Assembly (NCBI GenBank): GCA_045591885.1
Contig: JAZNTT010000001.1
Coordinates: 1 to 56,518 of the forward strand
DNA: 56,518 nucleotides
Direction: 5' to 3'
Origin: Colimorpha_A sp045591885
GTDB lineage: Bacteria > Bacillota > Clostridia > Oscillospirales > CAG-272
The stretch's first letter is position 1; each line of letters opens with the position of its first letter. Of the stretch, positions 1 to 9,129 are shown in pieces. The notes under the pieces were generated by a model. The model did not search any database. It was not told where the DNA came from and saw only the letters and a program-made list of their open reading frames with translations. The position numbers and the translations under genes are program-made.

Positions 1-1
1 C

Positions 2-1111
2 GAAATGGCGCCTTCAACGGGCTTTTTGAAGGTGTGGGACATTATTCCCGCGCCCGACGGCTTCGTCTTTATTTTCCCCGGCAGAAAAAACGCAGACGAG
101 GTTGCTGAATACCGTGAAATGCCCAACTCCTTTAATGTCTATATTGAAGGCAAAAAATGGGGCGAGCTTATGGAATGCGAGACCGTTGCAGACCTCAATG
201 AGCTCGTTGATTCGGGAAAGATCAGAGAGCTGATCAGAGTAAATGAGGCGCTGCACGAAAAACGCTTCTCGGCGATCGCCGATATGATCTGTACTCGAGG
301 ATGCAGGGCGGTAATGCTTGCAGGTCCGTCCTCGTCGGGAAAAACGACATCGGCAAACCGTCTCGCAACACAGCTTCGCGTACACGGCAGAAAGCCGATA
401 CTAATGAGTCTCGACGATTATTATATCGACCGTGATAAGATCCCGGCAGGTCCTGACGGAGAGGTCGATCTCGAACACATAAACACTATCGACGCAAGGC
501 TGTTTGGCGAGCATCTTTCGGCACTTCTTAGCGGTGAAGAGGTCGAGATACCGACCTTCAATTTCAAAACGGGAAAAAGAGAATATGAAGGTCATTTTAT
601 GAAGCTCGGAGAGACCTCGGTGATCATAGTCGAGGGGCTACACGCGCTCAACCCCGCAATGCTTCCCGATGGGCTTCCCGAGGAAGCGGTGTTCAAGCTC
701 TTTGTTTGTCCGTTTTTGCCGCTTAACCTCGATGACCATAATAGAATCGCAAGCAGCTATCTGCGCCTGCTCCGCAGAATCGTACGCGACTACGAAACAC
801 GCGGCTCTTCGGTCAGTAATACTCTTTCGATGTGGCAGTCGGTGCGCCGCGGGGAAGAGAAGTGGATATTCCCGTTCCAGGAAAAGGCGGACGTCATATT
901 CAACAGCTCTACTCTTTACGTGCTTGCCGTCCTTTGTAAGCACATCTTCCCGCTTCTTCTGAAGGTGGGACCCGAGGATGAATACTATGACGAGGTCAGA
1001 GCGATAGTAAAGGTTTTGAATTTCATTCACCCCGCTTCCGTCGACGATGAAATTCCTCCCACAAGTCTTGTCCGAGAGTTCATCGGCGGAAACGCGTTTT
1101 ACAGAAAATGA
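2..1111 (+). CDS. Uridine kinase-like nucleoside kinase, 5' end outside the window
   Basis: This is the C-terminal part of a P-loop kinase of the phosphoribulokinase/uridine kinase family. It carries a Walker A motif GPSSSGKTT, followed by the LDDYYIDRD substrate region and the IIVEGLHALNP strand typical of uridine kinases. About 90 residues before the P-loop (APSTGFLKVWDI..., then DLNELVDSGKIRELI) match the region that joins an N-terminal TGS/ThrRS-like module to the kinase in long clostridial uridine kinases of roughly 550 residues. I infer that the gene starts upstream and that about 180 residues are missing. The frame is open from the first complete codon. The expected reaction is ATP-dependent 5'-phosphorylation of a pyrimidine nucleoside, but specificity in this long subfamily is not settled. 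The adjacent salvage block makes a nucleoside role plausible. Confidence 0.85.
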   Translation, partial: EMAPSTGFLKVWDIIPAPDGFVFIFPGRKNADEVAEYREMPNSFNVYIEGKKWGELMECETVADLNELVDSGKIRELIRVNEALHEKRFSAIADMICTRGCRAVMLAGPSSSGKTTSANRLATQLRVHGRKPILMSLDDYYIDRDKIPAGPDGEVDLEHINTIDARLFGEHLSALLSGEEVEIPTFNFKTGKREYEGHFMKLGETSVIIVEGLHALNPAMLPDGLPEEAVFKLFVCPFLPLNLDDHNRIASSYLRLLRRIVRDYETRGSSVSNTLSMWQSVRRGEEKWIFPFQEKADVIFNSSTLYVLAVLCKHIFPLLLKVGPEDEYYDEVRAIVKVLNFIHPASVDDEIPPTSLVREFIGGNAFYRK

Positions 1112-1164
1112 GAAATTTTTTAATATAATTTTGACAAAAAAAGTGATTTTCTATCAAAAAACTG

Positions 1165-1194
1165 TTGATTATTGTGCGTCCGTTGTGTTATAAT
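1165..1194 (+). promoter_or_regulatory. Sigma-A promoter of the RDD/ABC/nuclease operon
   Basis: TTGATT (1165-1170) and TATAAT (1189-1194) are separated by 18 bp, about 57 bp upstream of the RDD-protein start. It is the only good promoter between the kinase stop and 9038, which supports one long transcript. Confidence 0.65.
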
Positions 1195-1250
1195 GTACAA
1201 GTATACTAATGGGGTAACTATGCCCAAATGTTAAAAGGGGATGAAACGGT

Positions 1251-2000
1251 ATGCTTGATCTTCAAAAAGCGAGTATGTTTAAGCGTATTTCGGCAGGTAT
1301 ATTCGATTTCATAATTCTCGTTACGCTTGCAGTCGGTCTTATGTGGGGAACCTCTGCGGCTCTAAATTTTGACAAATATGAGAATTTGATGAAAGAGCGC
1401 AGGGAATTCTATTACGAAAAATACGGATTCGATGAATCAACCAAATACGACAAATTGACTGACGAGCAAAAACAATTATACGAGACCGCGTCTAAGGAAT
1501 ACGGCAAGGATAAAGAGGTAAGATACGCTTATTCTATGATGTTTAACCTTTCCCTTATAATCGTAACCTTCCCGATACTGCTGTCATATCTAATCCTCGA
1601 GTTTATGATTCCGCTTCTTCTTAAGAACGGGCAGACGTTTGGTAAAAAGATATTCGGCATTGCTGTAATGCGGGTGGACGGAATTAAGGTAAACGGTATA
1701 TTGATGTTTGCGCGTTCGATCCTCGGAAAGTTCACAGTCGAAACGATGATCCCGGTGCTTGCCGTCATGATGCTGTTATTTGGAGTGACGGGCTTGGCGG
1801 GAATCATAATCGTAGTCGGCATTATTTTCGCTCAGATCGTTTTAGTGTTGTTTACAAAAGCACATACGCCGATACACGACAAGCTCGCTCAGACGGTAAC
1901 CGTCGATTTGGCGAGCCAGATGATATTTGAAACGACCGACGATCTTGTGGCTTATAAAAATAAGCTTCAAGCGGAAAATGCGGATAAAGCCGCGTATTAA
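1251..2000 (+). CDS. RDD family membrane protein
   Basis: A 249-residue integral membrane protein. The first helix carries the RDD signature arginine and aspartate (Arg12 and Asp19 in FKRISAGIFDF). A charged 70-residue loop rich in Lys, Glu and Tyr follows, then hydrophobic segments around residues 100-125 and 160-200. The motif LKNGQTFGKKIFGIAV is the conserved RDD loop, and HDKLAQT near residue 210 is the usual C-terminal RDD signature. RDD function is not well defined; some members are linked to ion or small-molecule transport. It is the first gene after the promoter and lies 42 bp before the transporter ATPase, so it is probably cotranscribed. Whether it helps the transporter is unknown. 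Confidence 0.85.
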   Translation: MLDLQKASMFKRISAGIFDFIILVTLAVGLMWGTSAALNFDKYENLMKERREFYYEKYGFDESTKYDKLTDEQKQLYETASKEYGKDKEVRYAYSMMFNLSLIIVTFPILLSYLILEFMIPLLLKNGQTFGKKIFGIAVMRVDGIKVNGILMFARSILGKFTVETMIPVLAVMMLLFGVTGLAGIIIVVGIIFAQIVLVLFTKAHTPIHDKLAQTVTVDLASQMIFETTDDLVAYKNKLQAENADKAAY

Positions 2001-2042
2001 AACGTAACAAAAAAATAAGAATATAGAGAAAGGCGAAACGGT

Positions 2043-3134
2043 ATGAAAATTGTTTTGCAAAATCTAACGAAGATCTTCCCGAGCAGAAACAAGAAGGTCA
2101 AGGACGAGGTTGTCGCAGTAAGCGACTTTACATTTGAGATCCCCGACGGAAAGCTTATCGGACTTCTCGGACCGTCCGGATGCGGTAAGAGTACTACCCT
2201 TTATATGATAAGCGGTCTTCAGAAGCCCTCTGGAGGTAAGATCTTTTTTGGAGACGACGACGTAACCGAGCTCTCGGCTGAAAACCGCGGTGTCGGTCTC
2301 GTATTCCAGAACTACGCGCTTTATCCCCATATGACTGTTAAGCAGAATATCCTCTTCCCCCTTCAGAACCTGAAGGGCGCGGACAAGCTTCCGAAGGACG
2401 TTATGATCGAGCGTGCCTTCACGGCGGCAAAGCTCGTTCAAATCGATAATCTTATGGACCGTAAGCCGAGCGAGCTTTCGGGCGGTCAGCAGCAGAGAGT
2501 TGCGATTGCGCGTGCGCTCGTAAAGATGCCTAAGGTTCTTCTTCTCGACGAGCCGCTTTCAAACCTTGACGCTCGTCTCCGTCTTCAGACCCGTGAAGAG
2601 ATCCGCCGTATCCAGAAGGAAACGGGAATTACTACCATCTTCGTAACGCACGACCAGGAAGAGGCAATGTCCATTTCCGACCTTATCGTCGTTATGAAGC
2701 TCGGCGTTGTTCAGCAGATCGGCGCTCCCCAGGAGGTCTATGACGATCCTACAAACCTTTTCGTTGCGAAGTTCCTCGGAACTCCTCCGATCAACGTATT
2801 CGATGGTAAGGTAGTCGGCGAAAAGCTCTACTTATGTGAAGCCGCAGTGCTTGATGTGCCCGGTGTCAGCGATCAGGACGTTACCGTTGGCATCCGTCCC
2901 GAGGGCTTTAACCTCGACCCGAACGGATCTTTCGTATGCAACCTTAAGAATGTTGAGGTCATGGGACGTGACGTTTCCGTCGTTTCAACGAACGAAGCAT
3001 CGCTCAATCCCGTTATCCGTTCCATTATCAACTCCGACAACAAGGTTGAAATGGGTGAAACGGTTACATTCTCTCTCAAGCCTCACAAGGTATTCCTCTT
3101 CTCCAAAGAAGACGAGAGCCGTATTTACTTCTGA
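2043..3134 (+). CDS. ABC transporter ATP-binding protein, CUT1 (MsmK/UgpC/MalK-like)
   Basis: ATPase subunit of an importer. Walker A GPSGCGKST is at residues 43-51, the Q-loop at FQNYALYPHMTV, the ABC signature LSGGQQQR at 145-152, Walker B VLLLDE at 165-170 and the switch His in VTHDQEEAMS. The C-terminal 120 residues form a TOBE/MalK-type regulatory domain. The length of 363 residues is normal. It is followed 11 bp later by the first permease. The sequence alone would be called a sugar or glycerol-phosphate type importer. The nuclease lipoprotein in the same operon suggests that nucleosides, nucleotides or short oligonucleotides should be considered as substrates. Confidence 0.93.
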   Translation: MKIVLQNLTKIFPSRNKKVKDEVVAVSDFTFEIPDGKLIGLLGPSGCGKSTTLYMISGLQKPSGGKIFFGDDDVTELSAENRGVGLVFQNYALYPHMTVKQNILFPLQNLKGADKLPKDVMIERAFTAAKLVQIDNLMDRKPSELSGGQQQRVAIARALVKMPKVLLLDEPLSNLDARLRLQTREEIRRIQKETGITTIFVTHDQEEAMSISDLIVVMKLGVVQQIGAPQEVYDDPTNLFVAKFLGTPPINVFDGKVVGEKLYLCEAAVLDVPGVSDQDVTVGIRPEGFNLDPNGSFVCNLKNVEVMGRDVSVVSTNEASLNPVIRSIINSDNKVEMGETVTFSLKPHKVFLFSKEDESRIYF

Positions 3135-3145
3135 GGTGGCGTGAT

Positions 3146-4084
3146 ATGGTAGAAAGTAAACATAAGTGGAAAGCGTGGCTGTATTTAGCCCCCGCTATCA
3201 TACTTCTTCTGATATTTACCGTCTGGCCTATTATTAACACGGTTCATTTGTCAGTTCAGGAGGGTTACGATCAGAATAAGGCGATTGGCGGACAGCAGTT
3301 CGAATACGGCTTTGGAAATTTTGAAAGCGTTGTTAAATACGACGGCTTCAAAACCGCTCTGAAAAACACGATACTCCTTTGCGTACTGACAGTGCCGATC
3401 TCGACTATACTCGCGCTCGTTATCGCAGTGTGTCTTAACTCGATCGGACCTCTTTCGAGATTCCTTCAAACGATATACTTCCTTCCTTATGTAACCAACT
3501 CTATCGCTATCGGTATGGTATTCGCGGCTATGTTCAATATAGTCGGAAGCAATATCGGCGGCGAAAACGAGCTGATTACAACGGCGGGAATAATAAACAA
3601 CGTGATCGAATTTTTCGGCGGTGAACCTGTAAACTGGATCAACGCCGGCTCGTCATACTGGGCAAATATCACGGTTATGACGATCTACATCGTATGGAAC
3701 GCCCTCCCCTTTAAGATTCTCATTCTTCTCGGCGGACTTCAGAGCGTAAACAAGCAGTACTACGACGCCGCAAAGGTCGACGGTACAAGCCGCTTCCGCG
3801 TATTCTCAAAGATCACTGTTCCGCTTCTTTCGCCGATGATCGCATACGTCGTTATCACGGGATTCATCGGTGGCTTCAAGGAATATTCAAGCATAGTTGG
3901 TATATTCGGTGATGATATGGGTCATAGTGGAGACAGAGAGATGGATACGATGGTCGGATACATTCAAGATAATATTGAAAAGCTGCAGGGCAGGGCAAGT
4001 GCCGCGGCGCTCATACTGTTCGGCATTATCTTCATTGTTACGATGATTAACCTCTACGTAAGCAAGAAGAAGACGCATTATTAA
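3146..4084 (+). CDS. ABC transporter permease, CUT1 MalF type
   Basis: A 312-residue inner-membrane permease with six predicted helices, starting with a short cytoplasmic tail and a first helix around residues 12-32. The EAA-loop contact with the ATPase is visible as YYDAAKVDGTSRFRVFSKITVPLL. The ATG at 3146 has a GAGGTGG site 8-11 bp upstream. It pairs with the next gene as the heterodimeric channel of the CUT1 importer. The order ATPase, MalF-like, MalG-like, binding protein is complete, so the system looks functional. Nothing in the permease defines the substrate. Confidence 0.93.
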   Translation: MVESKHKWKAWLYLAPAIILLLIFTVWPIINTVHLSVQEGYDQNKAIGGQQFEYGFGNFESVVKYDGFKTALKNTILLCVLTVPISTILALVIAVCLNSIGPLSRFLQTIYFLPYVTNSIAIGMVFAAMFNIVGSNIGGENELITTAGIINNVIEFFGGEPVNWINAGSSYWANITVMTIYIVWNALPFKILILLGGLQSVNKQYYDAAKVDGTSRFRVFSKITVPLLSPMIAYVVITGFIGGFKEYSSIVGIFGDDMGHSGDREMDTMVGYIQDNIEKLQGRASAAALILFGIIFIVTMINLYVSKKKTHY

Positions 4085-4097
4085 GGAGGGAACGAAA

Positions 4098-4991
4098 ATG
4101 GCAGATAATATGAACGTCACCCTTCAGGAAAAGGACCTTAAAAAGGTCAGTGCGGTGCAGAAGGTCACAAAGGTGTTTACCAAGACTCTCACCTATGCAT
4201 TTCTTTTCCTTATTGCAATAATCGTCCTATTCCCGTTCTACTGGATGATAATCTCTTCGCTTAAGTCGCTGGAGGAGTATAAGTTCACCATTCCGACGCT
4301 TTTCCCGGAGAAGATCATCTGGTATAACTACATCGAGGCATTCGACGCGGCAAACCTCGGAACACTCTTCAAGAATACGGTAATTGTCGGCATTGTATCG
4401 ACTATACTTTCTCTCGTTATAACAGTTCTTTCGGCTTTTGCGTTTGCACGTCTTGAGTTTAAGGGAAAGAACGCACTCTTCGCTGCACTTCTTGCAACGA
4501 TGATGATCCCCGGCGAGCTCTTTACGATAACCAACTATCAGACGGTAAGTATGTTCGGTTGGAAGGATACGTATGTGGTACTTATCGTGCCCTTCCTCGT
4601 AAGTATTTTCTATATTTACCTTCTCCGTCAGAACTTCCTACAGATACCGAACGAGTTGTATCTTGCGGCAAAGGTTGACGGTACGAGTGATCTTAAATAT
4701 CTTTGGAAGGTTATGATCCCCCTTGCACTTCCTACGCTTATCTCTATCACGATCCTCAAGATGATGGGCGCATGGAACTCCTATATGTGGCCTAAACTCG
4801 TTACGTCCGATCCCAATATGGAGCTTATCACAAACGGTCTTCGTAACGCATATACAGATGCATCCGGAGATACGAACTTCCCCGTACAGATGGCAGCAGT
4901 TGCGATTGTATCCACGCCTCTGTTCCTTGTGTTCCTCTTCCTGCGTAAGTACATTATGAAGGGTGTATCGCGCAGCGGTATCAAGGGTTGA
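4098..4991 (+). CDS. ABC transporter permease, CUT1 MalG type
   Basis: A 297-residue permease of the MalG/carbohydrate type. A long N-terminal cytoplasmic segment of about 30 residues precedes the first helix. The EAA motif reads ELYLAAKVDGTSDLKYLWKV, and the C-terminus RSGIKG matches the KGL/IKG end of MalG-like proteins. The start is supported by an AGGAGG site 8 bp upstream of the ATG, 13 bp after the previous stop. It forms the second half of the translocation channel. Confidence 0.93.
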   Translation: MADNMNVTLQEKDLKKVSAVQKVTKVFTKTLTYAFLFLIAIIVLFPFYWMIISSLKSLEEYKFTIPTLFPEKIIWYNYIEAFDAANLGTLFKNTVIVGIVSTILSLVITVLSAFAFARLEFKGKNALFAALLATMMIPGELFTITNYQTVSMFGWKDTYVVLIVPFLVSIFYIYLLRQNFLQIPNELYLAAKVDGTSDLKYLWKVMIPLALPTLISITILKMMGAWNSYMWPKLVTSDPNMELITNGLRNAYTDASGDTNFPVQMAAVAIVSTPLFLVFLFLRKYIMKGVSRSGIKG

Positions 4992-5043
4992 TAATTCGGG
5001 AAACCGATGTCATAAAACTTAAATCAAGAAAGGAATTTTTACC

Positions 5044-6483
5044 GTGAAATTCAGAAAAATTCTCGTCTCGGTGCTTCTCGCTGTTGCAATGCTTTCGAGT
5101 ATGCTTACTCTCTTCTCCTGCAACAAAAACCTGGTAGCTCCCGAATTCAAAATGCCGGAAAACGGCTTCGATACCTCTAAAAAGGTAACGATCACCTTCT
5201 ATCACACGATGGGCGCAAACCTTCGTGAAGTTCTTGATGCATACATCGTAGAGTTCAATAAGCTCTATCCTAACATTAAGATCGAGCATAAGCAGGTAGG
5301 CGGCTACGACGACGTTCGTAAGACAATTTCTACTGAGATCACCGTTGGCGACCAGCCCAACATCGCTTACTGCTATCCCGACCACGTTGCTCTTTACAAT
5401 ATGTCTAAGGCAGTACAGACGCTTGACGTTCTTATCGACTCCGACAAGACCGTTACGGATGCTCTCGGAAACGAGACTATCATCGGTCTTACCCAGGCGC
5501 AGAAGGACGACTTCATCAAGGGTTACTATGAAGAAGGTATGCAGTATGGCGACGGCAAGATGTATACGCTTCCTCTCTCGAAGTCTACCGAGGTCCTCTA
5601 CTACAATAAGACCTTCTTCGATGAGCACAATCTTCAGGTTCCCAAGACTTGGGACGAGCTTGAAGCTCTTTGCGCACAGATCAAGACGATCGACCCCGAC
5701 TGTATCCCGCTCGGCTACGACTCTGAGGCAAACTGGTTCATCACCATGTGCGAACAGCTCGGTTCCGATTACACCACCGCTACCGGTGATAACAACTTCA
5801 TCTTCAATAACGAGACCAACAGAAACTTCGTTAAGAGATTCAGAAACTGGTACAAGATGGGTTACGTAACTACCCAGGAGATCCACGGTGCGTACACCTC
5901 CTCGCTCTTCACTATGTCCGCTTCCGAGGTTGGTAACAGCTATATGTCTATCGGTTCGTCCGCAGGTGCTACTCACCAGCGTCCCGGAAAGGTAAACGGC
6001 AAGTATCCCTTCGAAGTAGGTATTGCAACCGTTCCGCAGATGGACGCAGAGAACCCGAAGGTTATTTCCCAGGGGCCTTCTCTCTGTATCTTCAAGAAGA
6101 AAAATCCCCAGGAAGTTCTTGCTTCTTGGCTCTTCGTAAAGTATCTCACCACTAAGGTTGAGTTCCAGGCAGAGTTTTCCATGGCGTCCGGCTACATTCC
6201 GGTTATCAAGAGCGTAAAGGAAAACTCCATATACGCTGACTACCTTAACAAGGCAGACGGCGGAGACTTCATTACCACCCTTTCCGTTAAGGTTGGTCTT
6301 GAGCAGGAAAACGCATACTATACCTCGCCTGCATTCAACGGCTCGTCTGTTGCACGTGAACAGGTCGGATACCTTATTCAGCGTTGCTTCGTTTCTAACT
6401 GGAAGGATTCTGAGGTTGATGCAAAGATCAAGGCTGAGTTTGACAAGGCAGTAAAAGAATGTAACTACCAGATAGGTAAGTAA
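5044..6483 (+). CDS. Extracellular solute-binding lipoprotein of the CUT1 transporter
   Basis: A 479-residue family-1 solute-binding protein anchored in the membrane. It starts with GTG (site AAGAAAGGA about 9 bp upstream). The N-terminus has a basic start, a hydrophobic core and a lipobox ending LFSC, with Cys near residue 26. The mature part shows typical CUT1 features: ITFYHTMG at the first strand, EFNKLYPNIKIE, the hinge-side KSTEVLYYNKTFFDEHNLQVPKTWDELEAL, and the late SQGPSLCIFKK segment. It captures the substrate for the two permeases encoded just upstream. It lies 52 bp after the MalG-like gene and 5 bp before the nuclease gene, so all belong to one operon. Ligand identity cannot be read from the sequence. 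Confidence 0.93.
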   Translation: MKFRKILVSVLLAVAMLSSMLTLFSCNKNLVAPEFKMPENGFDTSKKVTITFYHTMGANLREVLDAYIVEFNKLYPNIKIEHKQVGGYDDVRKTISTEITVGDQPNIAYCYPDHVALYNMSKAVQTLDVLIDSDKTVTDALGNETIIGLTQAQKDDFIKGYYEEGMQYGDGKMYTLPLSKSTEVLYYNKTFFDEHNLQVPKTWDELEALCAQIKTIDPDCIPLGYDSEANWFITMCEQLGSDYTTATGDNNFIFNNETNRNFVKRFRNWYKMGYVTTQEIHGAYTSSLFTMSASEVGNSYMSIGSSAGATHQRPGKVNGKYPFEVGIATVPQMDAENPKVISQGPSLCIFKKKNPQEVLASWLFVKYLTTKVEFQAEFSMASGYIPVIKSVKENSIYADYLNKADGGDFITTLSVKVGLEQENAYYTSPAFNGSSVAREQVGYLIQRCFVSNWKDSEVDAKIKAEFDKAVKECNYQIGK

Positions 6484-6488
6484 TCTGT

Positions 6489-7832
6489 ATGAAGTCAGCT
6501 TTTGTAAGAAGATTTACTAAAATAACGGCACTTGTGCTCGTCGCTATGACCGTTATCCTCGCCTGCGTGTCCTGCGCAGGTGGGGACGGCGGCAAGAAGC
6601 CCGACAAGCACGTAGATTATGCCGCATCCGTAAAGCTTGATATGTCAAGCAATACGCTTAAACAGGAAGTTACCGTCCATGCGTATATAGACGGTGACAC
6701 CACCCACTTTAACGTTCCTACCTCGGTTCTCCCCGGTGGTGTTCTTAAAGCAAGATACCTTGCAATAAATACTCCCGAGTCGACGGGTAAGATCGAGCCG
6801 TGGGGTAAGACTGCAGCACAGTACACGAAAAACGCACTTAAAAACGCTACATCGATAATAATCGAGAGTGACGACGATAAGTGGAACGCCGACTCGACGG
6901 GTGGCAGATATCTTGTTTGGGTATGGTACAAGACCGCAGACAGCGATACCTACCGTAACCTCAATATCGAGATACTTCAGCTCGGACTTGCAATAGCGTC
7001 AAACTCCGCTAACAACCGTTACGGAGAGACCTGCATGGAAGCTATAGCACAGGCAACGCGTGAGGGACTCAGCGTCCATTCGACCGAAAAGGACCCGCTT
7101 TTCCCGTACGGTGAAGCAAAAGAAGTTACCCTAAAGGAGCTTCGTGTAAACGTAACAGATTACGATAACTCAAAGGTTGCCTTTGAGGGTGTTATCACTA
7201 TGAACAGCTCTGAAACCGTATACATTGAGGATTATGACGAGGAGACCGGACTCTATTACGGAATTTCGGTTTACTACGGATATTCCCTTAACGGCGACGG
7301 ACTTCAGATTTTGAGTGTTGGCAACAGAGTGCGTATCGTTGGTACCGTAACCTATTACGAGACGGGAGGTTACTACCAGGTATCGGGAATCCAGTATTCA
7401 CCGATGAGACCTACCGATCCGAACAACATCAAGCTCGTAAGTACCGGTCATACTCCCGCCTATAAGGAGACGGACGGTGAGACTTATAAATCCGATATTA
7501 CTATCGAGATTGAGGACGCCGCTCCCAAAACGGTCAAGTACGCATCTCTCGCACTCGATACTTCTATCGAGATGAAGGGACTCCTCGTAACCGACTGTTA
7601 CACGACAACTAAAGAGGATAGCTCCTCAAAGGGTGCTATCACTCTTACCTGTACTACTCCTGACGGCAAATCGGTTCAGGTTCGTACCATCGTTCTCTAC
7701 AACGATAATAACGAGCTTATAACCGAGGATTACTTTATGGGCAAGACTATCGACGTTAAGGGTATTATCACGTTCTTCGCTGACGATTATCAGATAAAGC
7801 TCTTCTCGATAAACGACGTAGTGGTACACTAA
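6489..7832 (+). CDS. Lipoprotein with staphylococcal-nuclease-like domain and two OB-fold regions
   Basis: A 447-residue secreted lipoprotein. The signal ends at ILAC (Cys26), with a second cysteine three residues later. Residues 60-185 are an SNase/thermonuclease domain. By position, Asp70 (in IDGDT), Arg89, Glu97 (in INTPES) and Arg140 correspond to S. aureus nuclease Asp21, Arg35, Glu43 and Arg87. The calcium ligand Asp40 is replaced by Asn94. Residues about 215-320 and 350-447 resemble the OB-fold domains that follow nuclease domains in secreted YhcR-type nucleases. I infer cell-surface cleavage of DNA or RNA. It starts 5 bp after the binding-protein stop, so translation is probably coupled to the transporter. 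SNase genes inside ABC-transporter operons are known from mycoplasmas (M. hyopneumoniae mhp379). Confidence 0.85.
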   Translation: MKSAFVRRFTKITALVLVAMTVILACVSCAGGDGGKKPDKHVDYAASVKLDMSSNTLKQEVTVHAYIDGDTTHFNVPTSVLPGGVLKARYLAINTPESTGKIEPWGKTAAQYTKNALKNATSIIIESDDDKWNADSTGGRYLVWVWYKTADSDTYRNLNIEILQLGLAIASNSANNRYGETCMEAIAQATREGLSVHSTEKDPLFPYGEAKEVTLKELRVNVTDYDNSKVAFEGVITMNSSETVYIEDYDEETGLYYGISVYYGYSLNGDGLQILSVGNRVRIVGTVTYYETGGYYQVSGIQYSPMRPTDPNNIKLVSTGHTPAYKETDGETYKSDITIEIEDAAPKTVKYASLALDTSIEMKGLLVTDCYTTTKEDSSSKGAITLTCTTPDGKSVQVRTIVLYNDNNELITEDYFMGKTIDVKGIITFFADDYQIKLFSINDVVVH

Positions 7833-7874
7833 TTCATTGATTCCAAAAAATATTTATATAAGGAGAAAAACACA

Positions 7875-9038
7875 ATGAAAAAGCTTCTCGCACTTATCCT
7901 GGCAGTTATATGCTGCCTTGGCATGGTCGCTTGTGGCGGTGAGGATCATAGCAAGGCTCTTGACGATGCCATTTCTATGCTCAATATCAATTACAAGGAC
8001 ATGAACAGAACCCCTGCTGACTATGAGCTCGTTGGCAGCATCCCGATTGACGGCAAGACCGTTAAAGTTACTTGGACCGTCAGCAACTCCGCTATCAAGG
8101 TCGTAAAGAACGGCAAGATGGTTAAGATCGACGTTCCGGACGTAAACGACACAGAGACTACCTACGTTCTTAAGGCAACTGTTTCGATTGGCGGACAGAA
8201 GAAGACTAAGGAATTCAATCTTACTCTTCCCGTAATCATCTTCGATCCCTACGAGTCTGAGCCCGCAGAAAACACTGCATTCAAGTTTATGCTTACTCAA
8301 GGCAGTCTGGGCGGAAAGAATCTCTTTGCGACTCATGCTATTGATCAGGGTAAATTCTTTGTGTCTACGGAGGATGCTTCAGCAGCTCCTGACTTCTTCG
8401 CTGAAAAGGTAGAAGGCGGCTACAAGTTCTACACTATGATCGACGGCGTTAAGTCCTACGTTGTTGCTTACCTCGAAGGTACATCCAAGCGCCTTAAGTA
8501 CGACGCATCAGAGGGAACCGTTTGGTACTACAAGGAAGACTGCAAGGCATGGTTCACAATGATTGACGGTGGCGAGTATGTTATCGGTACCTATCAGGCT
8601 TGGAGTACTTTCTCTCTTTCGGATGGTTATCGTATGACGCCTGAAACTACCGGCGTAACTCAGTTCCCCGGTAACCTCATCACCAAGGAAAACGTTGCAA
8701 AGCTTGAACCCGCTGACGAAGTAGTTATCTACAACACTGTTGCAGAGATCTACGACGAAGCTGCAAAACTTGCAAACAACCAGCTTCTTTCCGGTGGCCA
8801 TAAGTATACTCTTACCGGTGTTATCACCTCCGTTGATACCGAGTACAGCGAACAGTATAAGAACGTAACTGTTACTATCGAGGTCGAGGGTAAGGCGTTC
8901 AAGTGCTACCAGACCGGTGGCGATGCAGCATCAACTGTTAAGGTTGGCGATACCATCACTGTTGAAGGTCCGGCAACCGTTTACAACGGAACCGTTCAGA
9001 TTTATAAGGGCACTATTAAGTCTGTAACCGCAGCTTAA
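7875..9038 (+). CDS. OB-fold lipoprotein of unknown function
   Basis: A 387-residue lipoprotein with a clear signal and lipobox MVAC (Cys20). Residues 25-120 resemble the 'atrophied bacterial Ig' domain (DDAISMLNI, then WTVSNSAIKVVKNGKMVKI and a strand-rich end). The middle part (130-260) is unassigned and aromatic-rich. The last 95 residues (LTGVITSVDTEYSEQYKNVT, then VKVGDTITVEGPATVYNG) look like an OB fold of the kind found in secreted nucleases. It is the last gene before a strong terminator and starts with an AAGGAG site. I infer that it binds nucleic acid or nuclease products at the cell surface, or presents them to the binding protein. No catalytic motif is visible. Confidence 0.75.
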   Translation: MKKLLALILAVICCLGMVACGGEDHSKALDDAISMLNINYKDMNRTPADYELVGSIPIDGKTVKVTWTVSNSAIKVVKNGKMVKIDVPDVNDTETTYVLKATVSIGGQKKTKEFNLTLPVIIFDPYESEPAENTAFKFMLTQGSLGGKNLFATHAIDQGKFFVSTEDASAAPDFFAEKVEGGYKFYTMIDGVKSYVVAYLEGTSKRLKYDASEGTVWYYKEDCKAWFTMIDGGEYVIGTYQAWSTFSLSDGYRMTPETTGVTQFPGNLITKENVAKLEPADEVVIYNTVAEIYDEAAKLANNQLLSGGHKYTLTGVITSVDTEYSEQYKNVTVTIEVEGKAFKCYQTGGDAASTVKVGDTITVEGPATVYNGTVQIYKGTIKSVTAA

Positions 9039-9057
9039 TCGACTCACGGTAAAATCG

Positions 9058-9085
9058 AAAAGACTCCCTCGGGAGTCTTTTTTTT
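9058..9085 (+). terminator. Terminator of the ABC/nuclease operon
   Basis: Stem AAAAGACTCCC / GGGAGTCTTTT with a TC tip, followed by a run of T, 20 bp after the last stop. Confidence 0.9.
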
Positions 9086-9094
9086 ATCTGCAAT

Positions 9095-9122
9095 AAAAAA
9101 GCACCGATCACTCGGTGCTTTT
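9095..9122 (-). terminator. Terminator of the leftward salvage operon
   Basis: Stem GCACCGA / TCGGTGC with loop TCAC. On the minus strand it is followed by six T, directly after the surE stop. It faces the previous terminator, so the two operons converge with separate hairpins. Confidence 0.85.
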
Positions 9123-9129
9123 CGTTTTG

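Noticed and set aside
4981..5976. A 331-codon minus-strand frame opposite the binding-protein gene.
   Set aside because: It lies antisense to a well-supported lipoprotein gene, shows no family motif and has no promoter or ribosome site.
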